NCBI RefSeq assembly: GCF_036924595.1
Contig: NZ_JAZHRV010000001.1
Location: 5,766,001 to 5,830,000, forward strand
Reading direction: 5' to 3'
Source of the DNA: Bradyrhizobium algeriense
GTDB taxonomy: Bacteria; Pseudomonadota; Alphaproteobacteria; Rhizobiales; Xanthobacteraceae
DNA: 64,000 nucleotides
Shown here: positions 1 through 9,751 of the stretch, piece by piece
How positions within the stretch are numbered: the stretch's first letter is position 1
How the letters are laid out: every line of letters starts with the position of its first letter
Notes under the pieces: model-generated
Told to the model about the DNA's origin: nothing
What the model saw: the letters and a program-made list of their open reading frames with translations, nothing else
The model's database searches: none
Translations under genes and position numbers: made by a program

Positions 1-1
1 G

Positions 2-862
2 TGCCTTGCGCCGGCGATCGGGCTGTTGACGGTGTTCCTCACCTACCCGCTCGGCCTCGGCGTCTGGCTCGCCTTCACCGACACCACGATCGGCCAGCGC
101 GGCATCTTCATTGGCCTGGAGAATTTCCAGTATCTGTGGACCGATCCCTTGTGGTGGGGCGCGGTGTTCTACAGCGTGTTCTATACGGCGATCGCGACCT
201 TCGGGAAATTCGCGCTCGGCTTCTGGCTGGCGCTGCTGCTCAACAACCACTTTCCGCTCAAGAGCCTGTTGCGCGCCATCGTGCTGCTGCCGTGGATCGT
301 GCCGACGGTGCTGTCGGCGCTGGCGTTCTGGTGGATCTACGATCCGCAATTCTCGATCATCTCCTATCTGCTGGTGGATGTACTGCACATCCGAACCACC
401 AATATCGATTTCCTCGGGACACCGTGGCCGGCGCGGTTTTCGCTGATCGCGGCGAATATCTGGCGCGGCATCCCCTTTGTCGCGATCTCGCTGCTGGCGG
501 GCCTGCAGACCATCTCGCCCTCGCTCTATGAGGCGGCGATGCTGGACGGCGCCAGCGCCTGGCAGCGCTTCCGTTACATCACCTTCCCGATGATGATGCC
601 GATCCTCGCGATCGTGATGACGTTCTCGATCATCTTCACCTTCACGGATTTCCAGCTCGTCTACGCCATCACCCGCGGCGGGCCGGTCAACTCCACGCAT
701 CTGCTCGCGACACTCGCGTTCCAGCGCGGCATTGCCGGCGGCGAGCTCGGCGAGGGTGCGGCGATCGCGGTGTCGATGATCCCGTTCCTGGTGTTCGCGA
801 CATTGTTCAGCTACTTCGGCCTCGCGCGCCGCAAATGGCAGCAGGGAGAAGCCAATGACTGA
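2..862 (+). CDS. ABC sugar transporter permease, MalF-like (5' end cut by window)
   Basis: Inner-membrane permease subunit of a binding-protein-dependent importer, probably for a sugar or polyol. The reading frame is open to the left edge, so the true start lies outside the window; an internal TTG at 26 is not a credible start. Several hydrophobic segments are visible. The cytoplasmic EAA loop (EAAMLDGASAWQRF) at about 529-570 is the contact site for the ATPase subunit. The gene overlaps the next permease by 8 bases (ATGACTGA), typical of translationally coupled MalF/MalG pairs. The binding protein and ATPase are not in view. The substrate cannot be read from sequence. Confidence 0.9.
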   Translation, partial: CLAPAIGLLTVFLTYPLGLGVWLAFTDTTIGQRGIFIGLENFQYLWTDPLWWGAVFYSVFYTAIATFGKFALGFWLALLLNNHFPLKSLLRAIVLLPWIVPTVLSALAFWWIYDPQFSIISYLLVDVLHIRTTNIDFLGTPWPARFSLIAANIWRGIPFVAISLLAGLQTISPSLYEAAMLDGASAWQRFRYITFPMMMPILAIVMTFSIIFTFTDFQLVYAITRGGPVNSTHLLATLAFQRGIAGGELGEGAAIAVSMIPFLVFATLFSYFGLARRKWQQGEAND

Positions 863-1751
863 CGCAGTCACCCAATCGACCAATGTCGCCAGCGCCACGC
901 CGGACACCATGGCGTGGGATTCCCGCGCGCGGCGGGTGATGATGATCTACCTGCCGCTGTCGTGCTTCGTGCTGATCCTGCTGTTCCCGTTCTACTGGAT
1001 GGCGATCACCTCGTTCAAGCCGAATGCCGAGCTTCTGAACTACAAGGAGCACAATCCGTTCTGGATCTCCTCGCCGACGCTCGCCCATATCAAGCATCTG
1101 CTGTTCAACACCGCCTATCCGACCTGGCTCAAAACCACGATGTTGGTGGCGATCGGCTCCACGTTCCTGTCGCTGTTCGCCTCGACGCTCGCTGCCTACG
1201 CGATCGAGCGCCTGCGCTTCCGCGGCAGCCCCTACGTGGGGCTCGGCATCTATCTCGCCTATCTGGTGCCGCCCTCGATCCTGTTTATTCCGCTGGCCAC
1301 CGTGATCGTGCAGTTCGGCCTGTTCGATTCGCCGATGGCGCTGATCCTGGTGTATCCGACGTTCCTGGTGCCATTCTGCACCTGGCTCCTGATCGGCTAT
1401 TTCAAGTCGATCCCGTATGAGCTGGAGGAATGCGCGCTGGTCGACGGCGCGACGCGCCTGCAGATCCTGCGGCGGATCACGCTGCCGCTCGCCGTGCCCG
1501 GCCTGATCTCGGCCGGCATCTTCTCCTTCACGCTGTCGTGGAACGAGTTCATCTACGCGCTGGCCTTCATCCAGAGCGGCGCCAACAAGACGGTGCCGGT
1601 CGCGATTCTGACCGAGCTCGTCACCGGTGACGTCTATCAGTGGGGCGCGCTGATGGCGGGCTCGCTGCTCGGATCGCTGCCGGTCGCGCTGTTTTATTCG
1701 CTGTTCGTGGATTACTACGTGTCGTCGCTGACCGGCGCGGTGAAGGAATAA
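855..1751 (+). CDS. ABC sugar transporter permease, MalG-like
   Basis: Second permease of the same importer, 298 residues, overlapping the upstream permease by 8 bases. It has about six membrane segments and the MalG-type EAA loop (ECALVDGATRLQILRRITLP) at residues about 190-210. The N-terminal 25 residues are polar and precede the first membrane helix. It is the last gene of this rightward operon; tonB converges on it only 10 bases after the stop. The family (binding-protein-dependent transport inner-membrane component, CUT1 type) is clear. The substrate is unknown. Confidence 0.92.
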   Translation: MTDAVTQSTNVASATPDTMAWDSRARRVMMIYLPLSCFVLILLFPFYWMAITSFKPNAELLNYKEHNPFWISSPTLAHIKHLLFNTAYPTWLKTTMLVAIGSTFLSLFASTLAAYAIERLRFRGSPYVGLGIYLAYLVPPSILFIPLATVIVQFGLFDSPMALILVYPTFLVPFCTWLLIGYFKSIPYELEECALVDGATRLQILRRITLPLAVPGLISAGIFSFTLSWNEFIYALAFIQSGANKTVPVAILTELVTGDVYQWGALMAGSLLGSLPVALFYSLFVDYYVSSLTGAVKE

Positions 1752-1761
1752 GCGGTTCCTG

Positions 1762-2589
1762 CTATCTGGGGACGGTAAAAATTACTGGAATGTTGAAGCC
1801 TATCGAGCCCTGCGTAATTTCCGGCGGAAACGGCGGAAACGGCGAGGCTTGGCGAAGCATTGACATGGCCTGAGCGTCGAGCGCGGTGACACCAGATGAT
1901 CCGGCAAGCCGGCCTCCAGCTACCTGCCCGCTGCGGCTGAGTGTGAAAGACAGTCTCGCTACGCCGGGCTGGCGGTTGGCCCCCGACGGGTACTGGTGGA
2001 AGCGCATCAGATGTGCACGGACGCGCTGATTATAGGTCGCGACCGCCAAGGCGGTTGCGCCCGCGCTGGCCGCGGAGGCGGCTTGTGCCTGACGTTCAAC
2101 GCGCGGCGGCGCCGCAGTGCGCGGCGCAGGCGTCGAGTCGCTCGGCTTCTTCGCCTCGGGGCGGACGACTTTTGGTTTGACTGGCGTCGGCTTTGCTTCA
2201 GGGACGGGCTTGGCGGGCTCGGTCGCCGGCTTCAGTTCCACCTTCTGCTCGGGCGGCGCCACCACCTCCGGGTTCTCCTGCGGCGGAGTGGGCGCGATCT
2301 GCTCTTCGACCACCTCCTGCTGCTTGACCGGTTCGGGCGGCGAGGCGTCGGCCTGATCCATCAACTGATCCGGGGCGCGCTCCAGCGGCGTCGATTGCGG
2401 CGCCGCTGATACCGGCGCCATGTCCACCATGATCGCCGGCAGGGTGACTCCCGGCTCCGGCTGTGGCCGCATCCAGTTCATGCCGATCGCGATCAAGGCG
2501 GCATGGACAGCAAGGATCGCCACGGCCGACGCGCCCCAACGGCGCAATACGGCTTGGTCGGAAACATCATGAAGCGCGAAGGCGTTCAC
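1762..2589 (-). CDS. tonB: TonB energy transducer of the heme uptake system
   Basis: Protein of 275 residues that couples the proton motive force, through ExbB/ExbD, to the outer-membrane heme receptor. It has one N-terminal membrane anchor at about residues 20-40. A long Pro/Glu/Lys-rich periplasm-spanning stretch follows (about 45-160), and a C-terminal TonB domain (about 190-275) contains the conserved YPSGANRQPGVARLSF region. It is the last gene of the leftward hmuR-hmuQ-hutX-exbB-exbD-tonB series, 4 bases after exbD. Its place in the cluster suggests it is dedicated to heme transport, though it could serve other receptors. Confidence 0.93.
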   Translation of the reverse strand: MNAFALHDVSDQAVLRRWGASAVAILAVHAALIAIGMNWMRPQPEPGVTLPAIMVDMAPVSAAPQSTPLERAPDQLMDQADASPPEPVKQQEVVEEQIAPTPPQENPEVVAPPEQKVELKPATEPAKPVPEAKPTPVKPKVVRPEAKKPSDSTPAPRTAAPPRVERQAQAASAASAGATALAVATYNQRVRAHLMRFHQYPSGANRQPGVARLSFTLSRSGQVAGGRLAGSSGVTALDAQAMSMLRQASPFPPFPPEITQGSIGFNIPVIFTVPR

Positions 2590-2593
2590 GGCA

Positions 2594-3037
2594 CTAGCTT
2601 CTTCCGTCGAGGCCGACCAGCGCGATCTTGAGATAGCCGGCGTTGCGCAGGAGGTTCATCACCTCCATCAAATCGCCATAGCTGACGACCTTGTCGGCGC
2701 GCAAAAAAATGCGCTCGTTCTTGTCGCCCTTGGTGGCGGCGTCGAGAGTGGCGGTCAACGTATCGCGTGCGATCACGTCCTCGCCTACCGCTACCGACAG
2801 GTCCGGCTTCACGGTGACGAATACAGGCTTGTCGGGCCGTGGCGATGGCTCGACCGCGCTGGCGGGGAGATTGACGCCCAGATCGACAGTTGCGAGCGGG
2901 GCTGCGACCATAAAAATGATCAGGAGCACCAGCATCACGTCGATGAACGGCGTGACGTTGATCTCATGGGCCTCGACAAGATCGTCACTACCGCCGCGCG
3001 CCCGTCCGCCAACTACGTTACCCAGTTTGGCGCCCAT
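2594..3037 (-). CDS. exbD: ExbD biopolymer transport protein
   Basis: Component of the TonB-ExbB-ExbD motor in the inner membrane, 147 residues. A single membrane helix carries the motif PFIDVMLVLLIIFMVAAP at about residues 30-48. The Asp in PFID is the proton-path residue known in the ExbD/TolR family. The rest is a periplasmic domain. It starts 16 bases after exbB and ends 4 bases before tonB, so the three genes are almost certainly co-transcribed. Confidence 0.95.
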   Translation of the reverse strand: MGAKLGNVVGGRARGGSDDLVEAHEINVTPFIDVMLVLLIIFMVAAPLATVDLGVNLPASAVEPSPRPDKPVFVTVKPDLSVAVGEDVIARDTLTATLDAATKGDKNERIFLRADKVVSYGDLMEVMNLLRNAGYLKIALVGLDGRS

Positions 3038-3053
3038 CGGTTACACTCCTCGC

Positions 3054-3839
<786 letters not shown>

Positions 3840-3869
3840 GATCGTCTCCCGGGCTGACTTACGGATCGG

Positions 3870-4385
3870 TTACGCCGCGCGAGCGGACGCGATCTTTTCG
3901 CCAAGCGCATGAAAGCACTGCAACTGGTCGCCGCGCAGCGCCCGCGTCTCGTCGCGGCCGACGAACACCTTGAACATGATGCCGCCGTCCACATTGATGA
4001 AGGCGATGAACGCCGACGACTTGCCCATGAACGGCCGCTCGACGAAAGCGATTGCCGCGCAGCGCTCGTGACGGAAATGGCCGTGCAGGCCCTTTGGCTG
4101 CATCAGGTTGAAGTAGCCGCGGCCGATCTCGCCCGCCGGGATGCTCCCGGTGAATTCGAAGATCGCATCGTCGGTGTGGACGATCAGCGTCACCTCGCCC
4201 CATTGCGCGACGTCGTTCATCGCGGCGCCGAATTCGCTGCCGGGGCCGAAACGCACCATCGTCTCGGGCAGCGCCTCGAGCACGGCGCGCGGCGTGACCT
4301 TCCGCTCCCGCGCCACGTCCTCGATCACCGCGCCCGGATTCTCCGCCATATACGCCTTGAGGCCAGCAAGGTCCGTGCTCAGCAT
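3870..4385 (-). CDS. hutX: HutX/HuvX-type heme utilization carrier protein
   Basis: Cytosolic protein of 171 residues of the HutX/HuvX family, which binds or delivers heme after import. The open frame extends upstream, but the start MLSTDLAGLKAYMAENPG at 4385 is chosen. It lies just after the upstream gene stop and begins the conserved family sequence, including VARERKVTPRAVLEALPE and NVDGGIMFKVFVGRDE. It sits between hmuQ (11-base gap) and exbB. The role is inferred from family and context; whether it hands heme to HmuQ or to biosynthetic or storage partners is not shown here. Confidence 0.88.
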   Translation of the reverse strand: MLSTDLAGLKAYMAENPGAVIEDVARERKVTPRAVLEALPETMVRFGPGSEFGAAMNDVAQWGEVTLIVHTDDAIFEFTGSIPAGEIGRGYFNLMQPKGLHGHFRHERCAAIAFVERPFMGKSSAFIAFINVDGGIMFKVFVGRDETRALRGDQLQCFHALGEKIASARAA

Positions 4386-4396
4386 GGCACCCTCCC

Positions 4397-4732
4397 TTAG
4401 GCGGCGGCGCTGGATTTGCGCTCGCTCAGGATCACCTCGAACCCTTCGAATTTGGGATGGCCGAGGTAGAGGCTTTCGCCGGTCTTGTTGTCGGCGCGGG
4501 CGTGGGCGCGGCGGAACTCTTCCGATTTGGTCCAGGCTTCGAAAGCCGCCTTGTCGACCCAGACGGTATGCGACGAGTACAGCGTGTGATCGTCGGCGAC
4601 AGGTCCCTTCAGCAGGTGAAATTCGACGAAGCCGGCCATGCTGCTGAGATAGGACTCGCGGGTGCGCCACACGGTCTCAAAGGCGGCTTCAGAGCCGATC
4701 TTCACCTGGAACCGGTTCATTGCGATAAACAT
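4397..4732 (-). CDS. hmuQ: HmuQ/IsdG-type heme-degrading monooxygenase
   Basis: Small cytosolic enzyme, 111 residues, of the antibiotic-biosynthesis-monooxygenase fold. It is related to IsdG and to the Bradyrhizobium HmuQ/HmuD heme oxygenases, which open the heme ring and release iron. The Asn-Trp-His catalytic triad known from IsdG is present as N6, W67 and H77, at nearly identical spacing. A good ribosome site (AAGGAG, 8 bases upstream) supports the ATG at 4732. It is the second gene behind hmuR, which fits iron release from imported heme. Confidence 0.9.
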   Translation of the reverse strand: MFIAMNRFQVKIGSEAAFETVWRTRESYLSSMAGFVEFHLLKGPVADDHTLYSSHTVWVDKAAFEAWTKSEEFRRAHARADNKTGESLYLGHPKFEGFEVILSERKSSAAA

Positions 4733-4870
4733 TTAAAAGATCTCCTTGCTGGGTTGCTGGGGTGCGCCTGGCGTACCGTTTAAGTTGGTTGGAAACATGG
4801 AATGCACCGAAGCCGCGCTGGAGCATCAGCGCGGCCCGGTGCAACTTGATCGGTTTGTCAGCTCGTCGAA

Positions 4871-7225
4871 CTAAACTCCACCAAAGTGAATCTTCAATCC
4901 GGCCTTGTAGACCCTGCCCGGTCCGGGGCTCGACCATAACACGTCGTTCTGCGTGGTGCCGTCGGTCGAACTGCCGGGGATGGCATAGGGCCGGTAGTAC
5001 TGATTCAACAGATTGTCGATCGACGCCGAGAACACAATGTCCTTGGTCGCGTTCCAGGTCAGATACAAATTGACCAGCTCATAGCCGGTCGAGGGCAGAT
5101 AGCCGACAGGCACGTCGTTGTTGGCGCCGAACGAGGACCATTGCGCGGCCAGGACCAGCCTGCGATCGAGCAGCCGCACGCCACCGGTCGTGGTGATCTT
5201 GCGCGGCGTGATGGTCGCGAGCCCGATATTGGTCGCGACGTTCTTGCCGCGGATCAGGTGCCCGGCAACGCCGACATACCATAGGCCGGCATCATACATC
5301 GTCTCGGCCTCGACGCCTTCGATCCGGGCCTGCGCGATGTTCTGGTACTGGAGGAACTGGTTGAACCTGCCAAACGGCGTAGAAACCGGGCCAAACGCAA
5401 CCGCGTCGATGTAGTCGCTGACGTCGTTGCGGAACACGTTGAACTTGCCACGGAAGCTGTCATCGGCGGCAAAGATACCGTTATATTTCAGATTGACGCC
5501 GGCCTCCTTGTTCTTGCCGACCTCCGGCCGCAGGTTCGGATTGGGCAGGAAGCAGAACAGGCCGGTCGTGCCATCCGGGCAAGGCAAATTGATAGGACTG
5601 CCGCCGTTGGCGTGGGCGCCCGAAACCAGCGTCTCCGTAATCGAAGGCGCACGATAGCCCTCAGCATAGCTGACATAGGGCGTAAAGCCCGACACCGGCG
5701 TCACACCGATGGTGATCTTCGGCGAGAATCGGTCGCCGCCGCCACCGGTCGCCACCGTCGGCGAATGAAGCTCGTAGCGGTCGTAGCGGATTGCACTGAC
5801 GGCCTCGAACCAAGTCGAATAGTTCTGCTTCAGCTGCGCGAAGCCGCCGGAAACGGTGCGCAGGCCGCTGGGCGTGGTGATGTTGGAGTTGCCACGGCTG
5901 TCAGATGTTCTCACGTCATCCTGGAAGGCGTCGACACCGAATGTAACCGCATTGCGCCAATCGCCGACGTTGAACCTCGTTGTATTGTAGACGTCGATTC
6001 CGAGCGTATCGAGCACATAGCCGCGCCTGTCGCCCACGCAGCCGGAGACGTTGTTGCCGAAGCCGCCGCCGCAATAGACCGAGGGCGTCGTGCTGATGTG
6101 GGCGGTCTTGATCTGGTCGTTCTCGGTGCGGTTGCCGTAGAGCGACAGATTCCAATCCCACAGATTGTCGCTCGGCTTGTTGTACTTCCAGGTGAGCGTG
6201 CCAGTGTAGTTCTTGGTATCGGACGCATAGACCGACGATCCCTGGAACAGGGCGCGCTGCGCCGCAGTCGCCACCGGCCCGCGGTTGGGCTGGCCGATGC
6301 TGTACTGGTAATCCTGGAAGACGCCGCCGAGTTTGATCTCATGTCCATCAGCGGGGCGAACGGTGACCTTCCCCAGACCGGCCGCGATCTCGTTGCCGGT
6401 ATTGCCGATCTCGGTGCCGTTGCCATCCTTGTAATTGCCCTGGGTGCGATAGACCGCGCCGCCGAACACATCGACATTGGGATTGACGCGCACACCGCCG
6501 AAGATCGAGCCGAGACCGCGAGCGCTGTTGGTGCCGCCCGAGCCGGTCATGTCGACGCCCCAGCGCTCGCCAGGACGCACGACGTCGTCGATGTCCTTGG
6601 TGCGGAACGACACCACGCCGCCGATCGCGCCGGAGCCGTAGACGTTGGCGGTCGGGCCGCGCACCACGTCGACGCTGCCGACCAGTTCGGGATCGAGGAA
6701 GAACGAGCCGTTGGCGTTGTGGCCGGTGCGCTGGTAGTTCTGCCGCGCGCCGTCGACGACAACAGCGACGCGGCCGAAATCCTGCAGGCCGCGGATGTTG
6801 ATGACGGTCGCGGGATCGTCGCCGCGCTCCTGGACCGACACGCCAGGTATTTGGTAGAGGATGCCGGACAGCCGGTTCGGCTGCAGGCCCTGGATCTGCT
6901 CGAGCGTCACAACGCTGACCGGCGCCAGCGCGTCGATGGCGCGCTCCTCGGTCTTCGAGGCCGCCACCGTGATCGCATCGAGCGACTGCACCGGCACGGC
7001 GCCGATCTGCGCCCGCGCGTTCATGCCCGGCGCCGGCGCCTGCGTATCCTGCTGCGGCTTGGCTTGCTGGCGCTTGGCCTGCTTCTGTTTCTTCTGCTCA
7101 GGAGAGCGCGTGACGGCCTCCGCTTCGAGCGCCTGCGTGAACGCTGCGCTCGACGACATCAATGCGAACGAAAATGCCGACGCGCCCAAAACCAAGGCGC
7201 GCGAATGCCTGACCCCGAAAGCCAT
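4871..7225 (-). CDS. hmuR: TonB-dependent outer-membrane heme receptor HmuR
   Basis: Outer-membrane beta-barrel receptor, 784 residues, that binds heme or hemoproteins and moves heme inward using TonB energy. A signal peptide ends near residue 30, followed by a Lys/Gln-rich linker and a TonB-box-like segment DAITVAAS (residues 83-90). A plug domain and a 22-strand-type barrel ending in an aromatic-rich strand (YKAGLKIHFGGV) follow. The heme-receptor signature is present as YRAP (usually FRAP), a His in SGAH, and NPNLRPE. It is the first gene of the leftward heme operon and is divergent from hmuP across an operator-bearing region. Confidence 0.95.
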   Translation of the reverse strand: MAFGVRHSRALVLGASAFSFALMSSSAAFTQALEAEAVTRSPEQKKQKQAKRQQAKPQQDTQAPAPGMNARAQIGAVPVQSLDAITVAASKTEERAIDALAPVSVVTLEQIQGLQPNRLSGILYQIPGVSVQERGDDPATVINIRGLQDFGRVAVVVDGARQNYQRTGHNANGSFFLDPELVGSVDVVRGPTANVYGSGAIGGVVSFRTKDIDDVVRPGERWGVDMTGSGGTNSARGLGSIFGGVRVNPNVDVFGGAVYRTQGNYKDGNGTEIGNTGNEIAAGLGKVTVRPADGHEIKLGGVFQDYQYSIGQPNRGPVATAAQRALFQGSSVYASDTKNYTGTLTWKYNKPSDNLWDWNLSLYGNRTENDQIKTAHISTTPSVYCGGGFGNNVSGCVGDRRGYVLDTLGIDVYNTTRFNVGDWRNAVTFGVDAFQDDVRTSDSRGNSNITTPSGLRTVSGGFAQLKQNYSTWFEAVSAIRYDRYELHSPTVATGGGGDRFSPKITIGVTPVSGFTPYVSYAEGYRAPSITETLVSGAHANGGSPINLPCPDGTTGLFCFLPNPNLRPEVGKNKEAGVNLKYNGIFAADDSFRGKFNVFRNDVSDYIDAVAFGPVSTPFGRFNQFLQYQNIAQARIEGVEAETMYDAGLWYVGVAGHLIRGKNVATNIGLATITPRKITTTGGVRLLDRRLVLAAQWSSFGANNDVPVGYLPSTGYELVNLYLTWNATKDIVFSASIDNLLNQYYRPYAIPGSSTDGTTQNDVLWSSPGPGRVYKAGLKIHFGGV

Positions 7226-7385
7226 ACTGCCCCAACCTGTTGTTCTGTCTTTGGGTTTGGCTGGCGGGCGCCGCGGTGATGCGCGGCTGCTTGCTGGCTA
7301 ACGATTTTCGCGACCGGGCACCCCCGCTCGTATCGCGTTGATCTTGGTTACGCCGCGTTGCGGAACCGGTCAATGACGGCACGGC

Positions 7386-7410
7386 GCACTTTATATCGAT
7401 TGTAAAGTGC
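7386..7410. promoter_or_regulatory. Palindromic operator between hmuR and hmuP (candidate iron control element)
   Basis: A perfect 8-base inverted repeat, GCACTTTA and TAAAGTGC, with a 9-base spacer lies in the divergent hmuR/hmuP region. In Bradyrhizobium japonicum an iron control element in the hmuR-hmuT intergenic region is bound by Irr, with HmuP as co-activator. This palindrome is the obvious candidate by position. I have not aligned it with the published element. Confidence 0.6.
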
Positions 7411-7415
7411 AGCAG

Positions 7416-7443
7416 TTGGATTGCGCGTCGATCAAATTATACA
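7416..7443 (+). promoter_or_regulatory. Candidate promoter of hmuPTUV
   Basis: A -35-like TTGGAT (7416-7421) and a -10-like TATACA (7438-7443) are separated by 16 bases, directly downstream of the 7386-7410 palindrome. A site abutting the -35 box would suit an activator such as Irr/HmuP. Matches to the consensus are partial, so this is tentative. Confidence 0.4.
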
Positions 7444-7480
7444 AGCAGCTAGTCGGGAACATTGGGACACCACAGCAATT

Positions 7481-7687
7481 ATGGCGGCACCTTCAGGAGA
7501 CAATGTCGGAGGCGCCGGAAAACATGCCGAAAATCCGCCGTCTGCGAGACGCCTTCTCACCATGAACGGCAGCCGGATCGACAGCCGCGAGCTGTTCGCG
7601 ACCGAGCGCGAAATCATCATCGCGCACGGCGAGGACAATTATCGCCTGCGGCTGACGTCGCAGAACAAGCTGATCCTGACCAAGTGA
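7481..7687 (+). CDS. hmuP: HemP/HmuP family regulator of heme uptake
   Basis: Protein of 68 residues ending in the HemP hallmark: IDSRELFATEREIIIAHGEDNYRLRLTSQNKLILTK, written here in overlapping parts as IDSRELF, EIIIAHGEDNYRLRLT and QNKLILTK. In B. japonicum HmuP is required with Irr for hmuR expression. The ATG at 7481 is preferred over an in-frame TTG at 7421, which would overlap the probable promoter. A shorter start at 7562 is also possible. It leads the rightward hmuPTUV operon, 16 bases before hmuT. Confidence 0.88.
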   Translation: MAAPSGDNVGGAGKHAENPPSARRLLTMNGSRIDSRELFATEREIIIAHGEDNYRLRLTSQNKLILTK

Positions 7688-7703
7688 ACCAGGTGAACCG
7701 GCA

Positions 7704-8657
7704 ATGACATTATGTCGCATGCTCGCACTGTCGGCCGCCGCGGGCTGCTTCCTGCTCGGCAACGTCGCGCTCGCCGCAGGCATTACGGTGCATGATGCCC
7801 GTAACCGCGACGTCACGATCTCAGATCCCGTGCGGATCGTCTCGATCGGCGGCGCGATCACCGAAATCCTCTACGCGCTGGGCTTCGAGGACCGCCTCGC
7901 CGGCGTGGACTCCACCAGCTTCTATCCACCCGCGGCGCTGCGCGACAAACCGAATGTCGGCTACATGCGGCAGCTTTCGGCCGAGGGCGTGCTCGGGCTC
8001 AATCCCTCGCTGGTGCTCGCGGTACAGGGGTCCGGGCCGAAGGAAACCATGGACGTGCTGGAGGCGGCCAACGTGCCGCTGGTGCTGGTGCCCGAAACCT
8101 TTTCGGAAGCAGGCCTGATCGACAAGATCAAGCTGGTCGGCCACGCGATGGGCGCGGACAAGCGGGCCGAATGCCTGACGGAAGTCGTCACCGGCGATCT
8201 GGCGCAACTGCGCGAGCTGCGCGCCAAGGTGACCAAGCCGGTGCGCGTGATGTTCGTGATGTCACTGCTGAACGGCCGGGCGATGGCCGCGGGCCAGAAG
8301 ACCGCCGCCAACGAAATCATCGCGATGGCCGGCGCCGTCAACGCGATCGATGGCTATGACGGCTACAAGATCATCAATGACGAGGCGATCGTGGCTGCAA
8401 AGCCCGACGTGGTACTGTCGATCCAGCGCGGCAAGGACTCGGTGGACGCCGAAGCCGTATACGTCCATCCGGCCTTTGCGCTGACCCCCGTCGCGGCCAA
8501 CAAGAGCTTCATCTCCATGGAAGGCCTCTACCTGCTCGGCTTCGGGCCGCGCACGGCGGCGGCCGCACGCGATCTCTCGATCAAGCTGTATCCGGCGCTG
8601 GCGCCGCAGGCTGAGAAATTCAAGCCGGCGGCACTCTCCGCAAACTGCCGGCAGTGA
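7704..8657 (+). CDS. hmuT: Heme ABC transporter periplasmic binding protein HmuT
   Basis: Periplasmic heme carrier, 317 residues, of the TroA/BtuF-like binding-protein class. A signal peptide covers about residues 1-25 (GCFLLGNVALAAG). The core shows the characteristic RIVSIGGAITEILYALGFEDRLAGVD start and the VMFVMSLLNGRAMAAG region. Its stop overlaps the GTG start of hmuU by 4 bases. With HmuU and HmuV it forms the inner-membrane heme importer. Confidence 0.94.
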   Translation: MTLCRMLALSAAAGCFLLGNVALAAGITVHDARNRDVTISDPVRIVSIGGAITEILYALGFEDRLAGVDSTSFYPPAALRDKPNVGYMRQLSAEGVLGLNPSLVLAVQGSGPKETMDVLEAANVPLVLVPETFSEAGLIDKIKLVGHAMGADKRAECLTEVVTGDLAQLRELRAKVTKPVRVMFVMSLLNGRAMAAGQKTAANEIIAMAGAVNAIDGYDGYKIINDEAIVAAKPDVVLSIQRGKDSVDAEAVYVHPAFALTPVAANKSFISMEGLYLLGFGPRTAAAARDLSIKLYPALAPQAEKFKPAALSANCRQ

Positions 8658-9751
8658 CGGCGCTATCCGACAGCACGGAACGGGCGAAGCGCCGCAGCGG
8701 ATACGCGTTGCGCCCTCCTGCTTCGCTGACCCTCCTCTGTCTGCTGGCGGCACTTGCCGGTGCGGCGCTGGTCGCACTCACCATGGGCGCCGCCGGCATT
8801 CCGCTGGCGCGGCTGCCGGCCGCGCTCGGGCTGTGGGCTGACGCCGCACCCGGTCCAACGCTCGCGCGCGACCAACTCGTGCTGTGGTCGATCCGGATTC
8901 CGAGGATTGCTGCGGCGGCGATGGTGGGCGCTCTGCTCGCGGCATCCGGCGCGATCATGCAGGGGCTGTTTCGCAATCCTCTGGCCGATCCTGCCCTCGT
9001 CGGCGTTTCCTCCGGCGGCGCGTTCGCAGCCGCCGCGGCGATCGTGTTCACCGACAGCCGGTTCGGCCAGAGCCTCCACTTTATGCAGAATCAATTGTTG
9101 CCGCTCGCAGCCTTTATCGGTTCGCTGGCAACGACGATCATCCTCTACTCCATCGCCAGCCGCTCGGGACGGACGTCGATTGCAATCTTCCTGCTGGCGG
9201 GAATTGCGATTGCCGCCATCGCCAATGCCGGCGTCGGGTTACTCGTGTTCATCGCCGACGATCGCCAGTTGCGCGACATCACGTTCTGGATGCTGGGCTC
9301 GCTGAGCGGCGCAACCTGGCCCAAGCTCGCCACGCTGGCGCCGGTGCTGGCACTCGCCTTGATCGCCTGCGTCTCGATCGCGCGCGGGCTCGATGTGCTG
9401 GTATTGGGCGAGGCCGAGGCGTTCCACAGCGGCGTCGATGTCGAGCGGCTGAAGCGGATTTCGATCGTGCTGGTATCGGCGATGACGGGCGTTGCGGTTT
9501 CGGTCTGCGGCGTCGTCGGCTTTGTCGGCATCGTGGTGCCGCATCTTTTGCGGCTGTTAATTGGCCCAGCGCACCGGCTGCTGCTGCCGGCCTCGATGCT
9601 ATTCGGTGCGGTGCTGCTGGTGGGCGCCGATACGCTGGCGCGAACCATCGTGGCGCCCGCGGAAATGCCGATCGGCATCCTGACCGCGGCGATTGGCGCG
9701 CCGTTCTTCTTAGGGATGCTGCTCCGCCAGCGCGGGCTGGTTTCGCTATGA
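8654..9751 (+). CDS. hmuU: Heme ABC transporter permease HmuU (FecCD family)
   Basis: Polytopic inner-membrane permease of 365 residues with about ten hydrophobic segments, FecCD family. The conserved ASSG-type stretch appears as GVSSGGAFAAAAAIVF, and CGVVGFVGIVVPHLLRLLIGP is the family hallmark. The GTG start at 8654 overlaps the hmuT stop (GTGA), and the stop overlaps the hmuV start (ATGA), so the three proteins are translationally coupled. Confidence 0.94.
   Translation: MTALSDSTERAKRRSGYALRPPASLTLLCLLAALAGAALVALTMGAAGIPLARLPAALGLWADAAPGPTLARDQLVLWSIRIPRIAAAAMVGALLAASGAIMQGLFRNPLADPALVGVSSGGAFAAAAAIVFTDSRFGQSLHFMQNQLLPLAAFIGSLATTIILYSIASRSGRTSIAIFLLAGIAIAAIANAGVGLLVFIADDRQLRDITFWMLGSLSGATWPKLATLAPVLALALIACVSIARGLDVLVLGEAEAFHSGVDVERLKRISIVLVSAMTGVAVSVCGVVGFVGIVVPHLLRLLIGPAHRLLLPASMLFGAVLLVGADTLARTIVAPAEMPIGILTAAIGAPFFLGMLLRQRGLVSL

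Noticed and set aside
5612..7279. Long plus-strand open frame opposite hmuR
   Set aside because: It is antisense to a clear TonB-dependent receptor and its translation is Arg/Ala/Asp-rich with no domain, as expected from a GC-rich shadow.
7421..7480. TTG start for hmuP at 7421
   Set aside because: It would begin inside the probable -35/-10 region. The ATG at 7481 gives the usual HmuP length.
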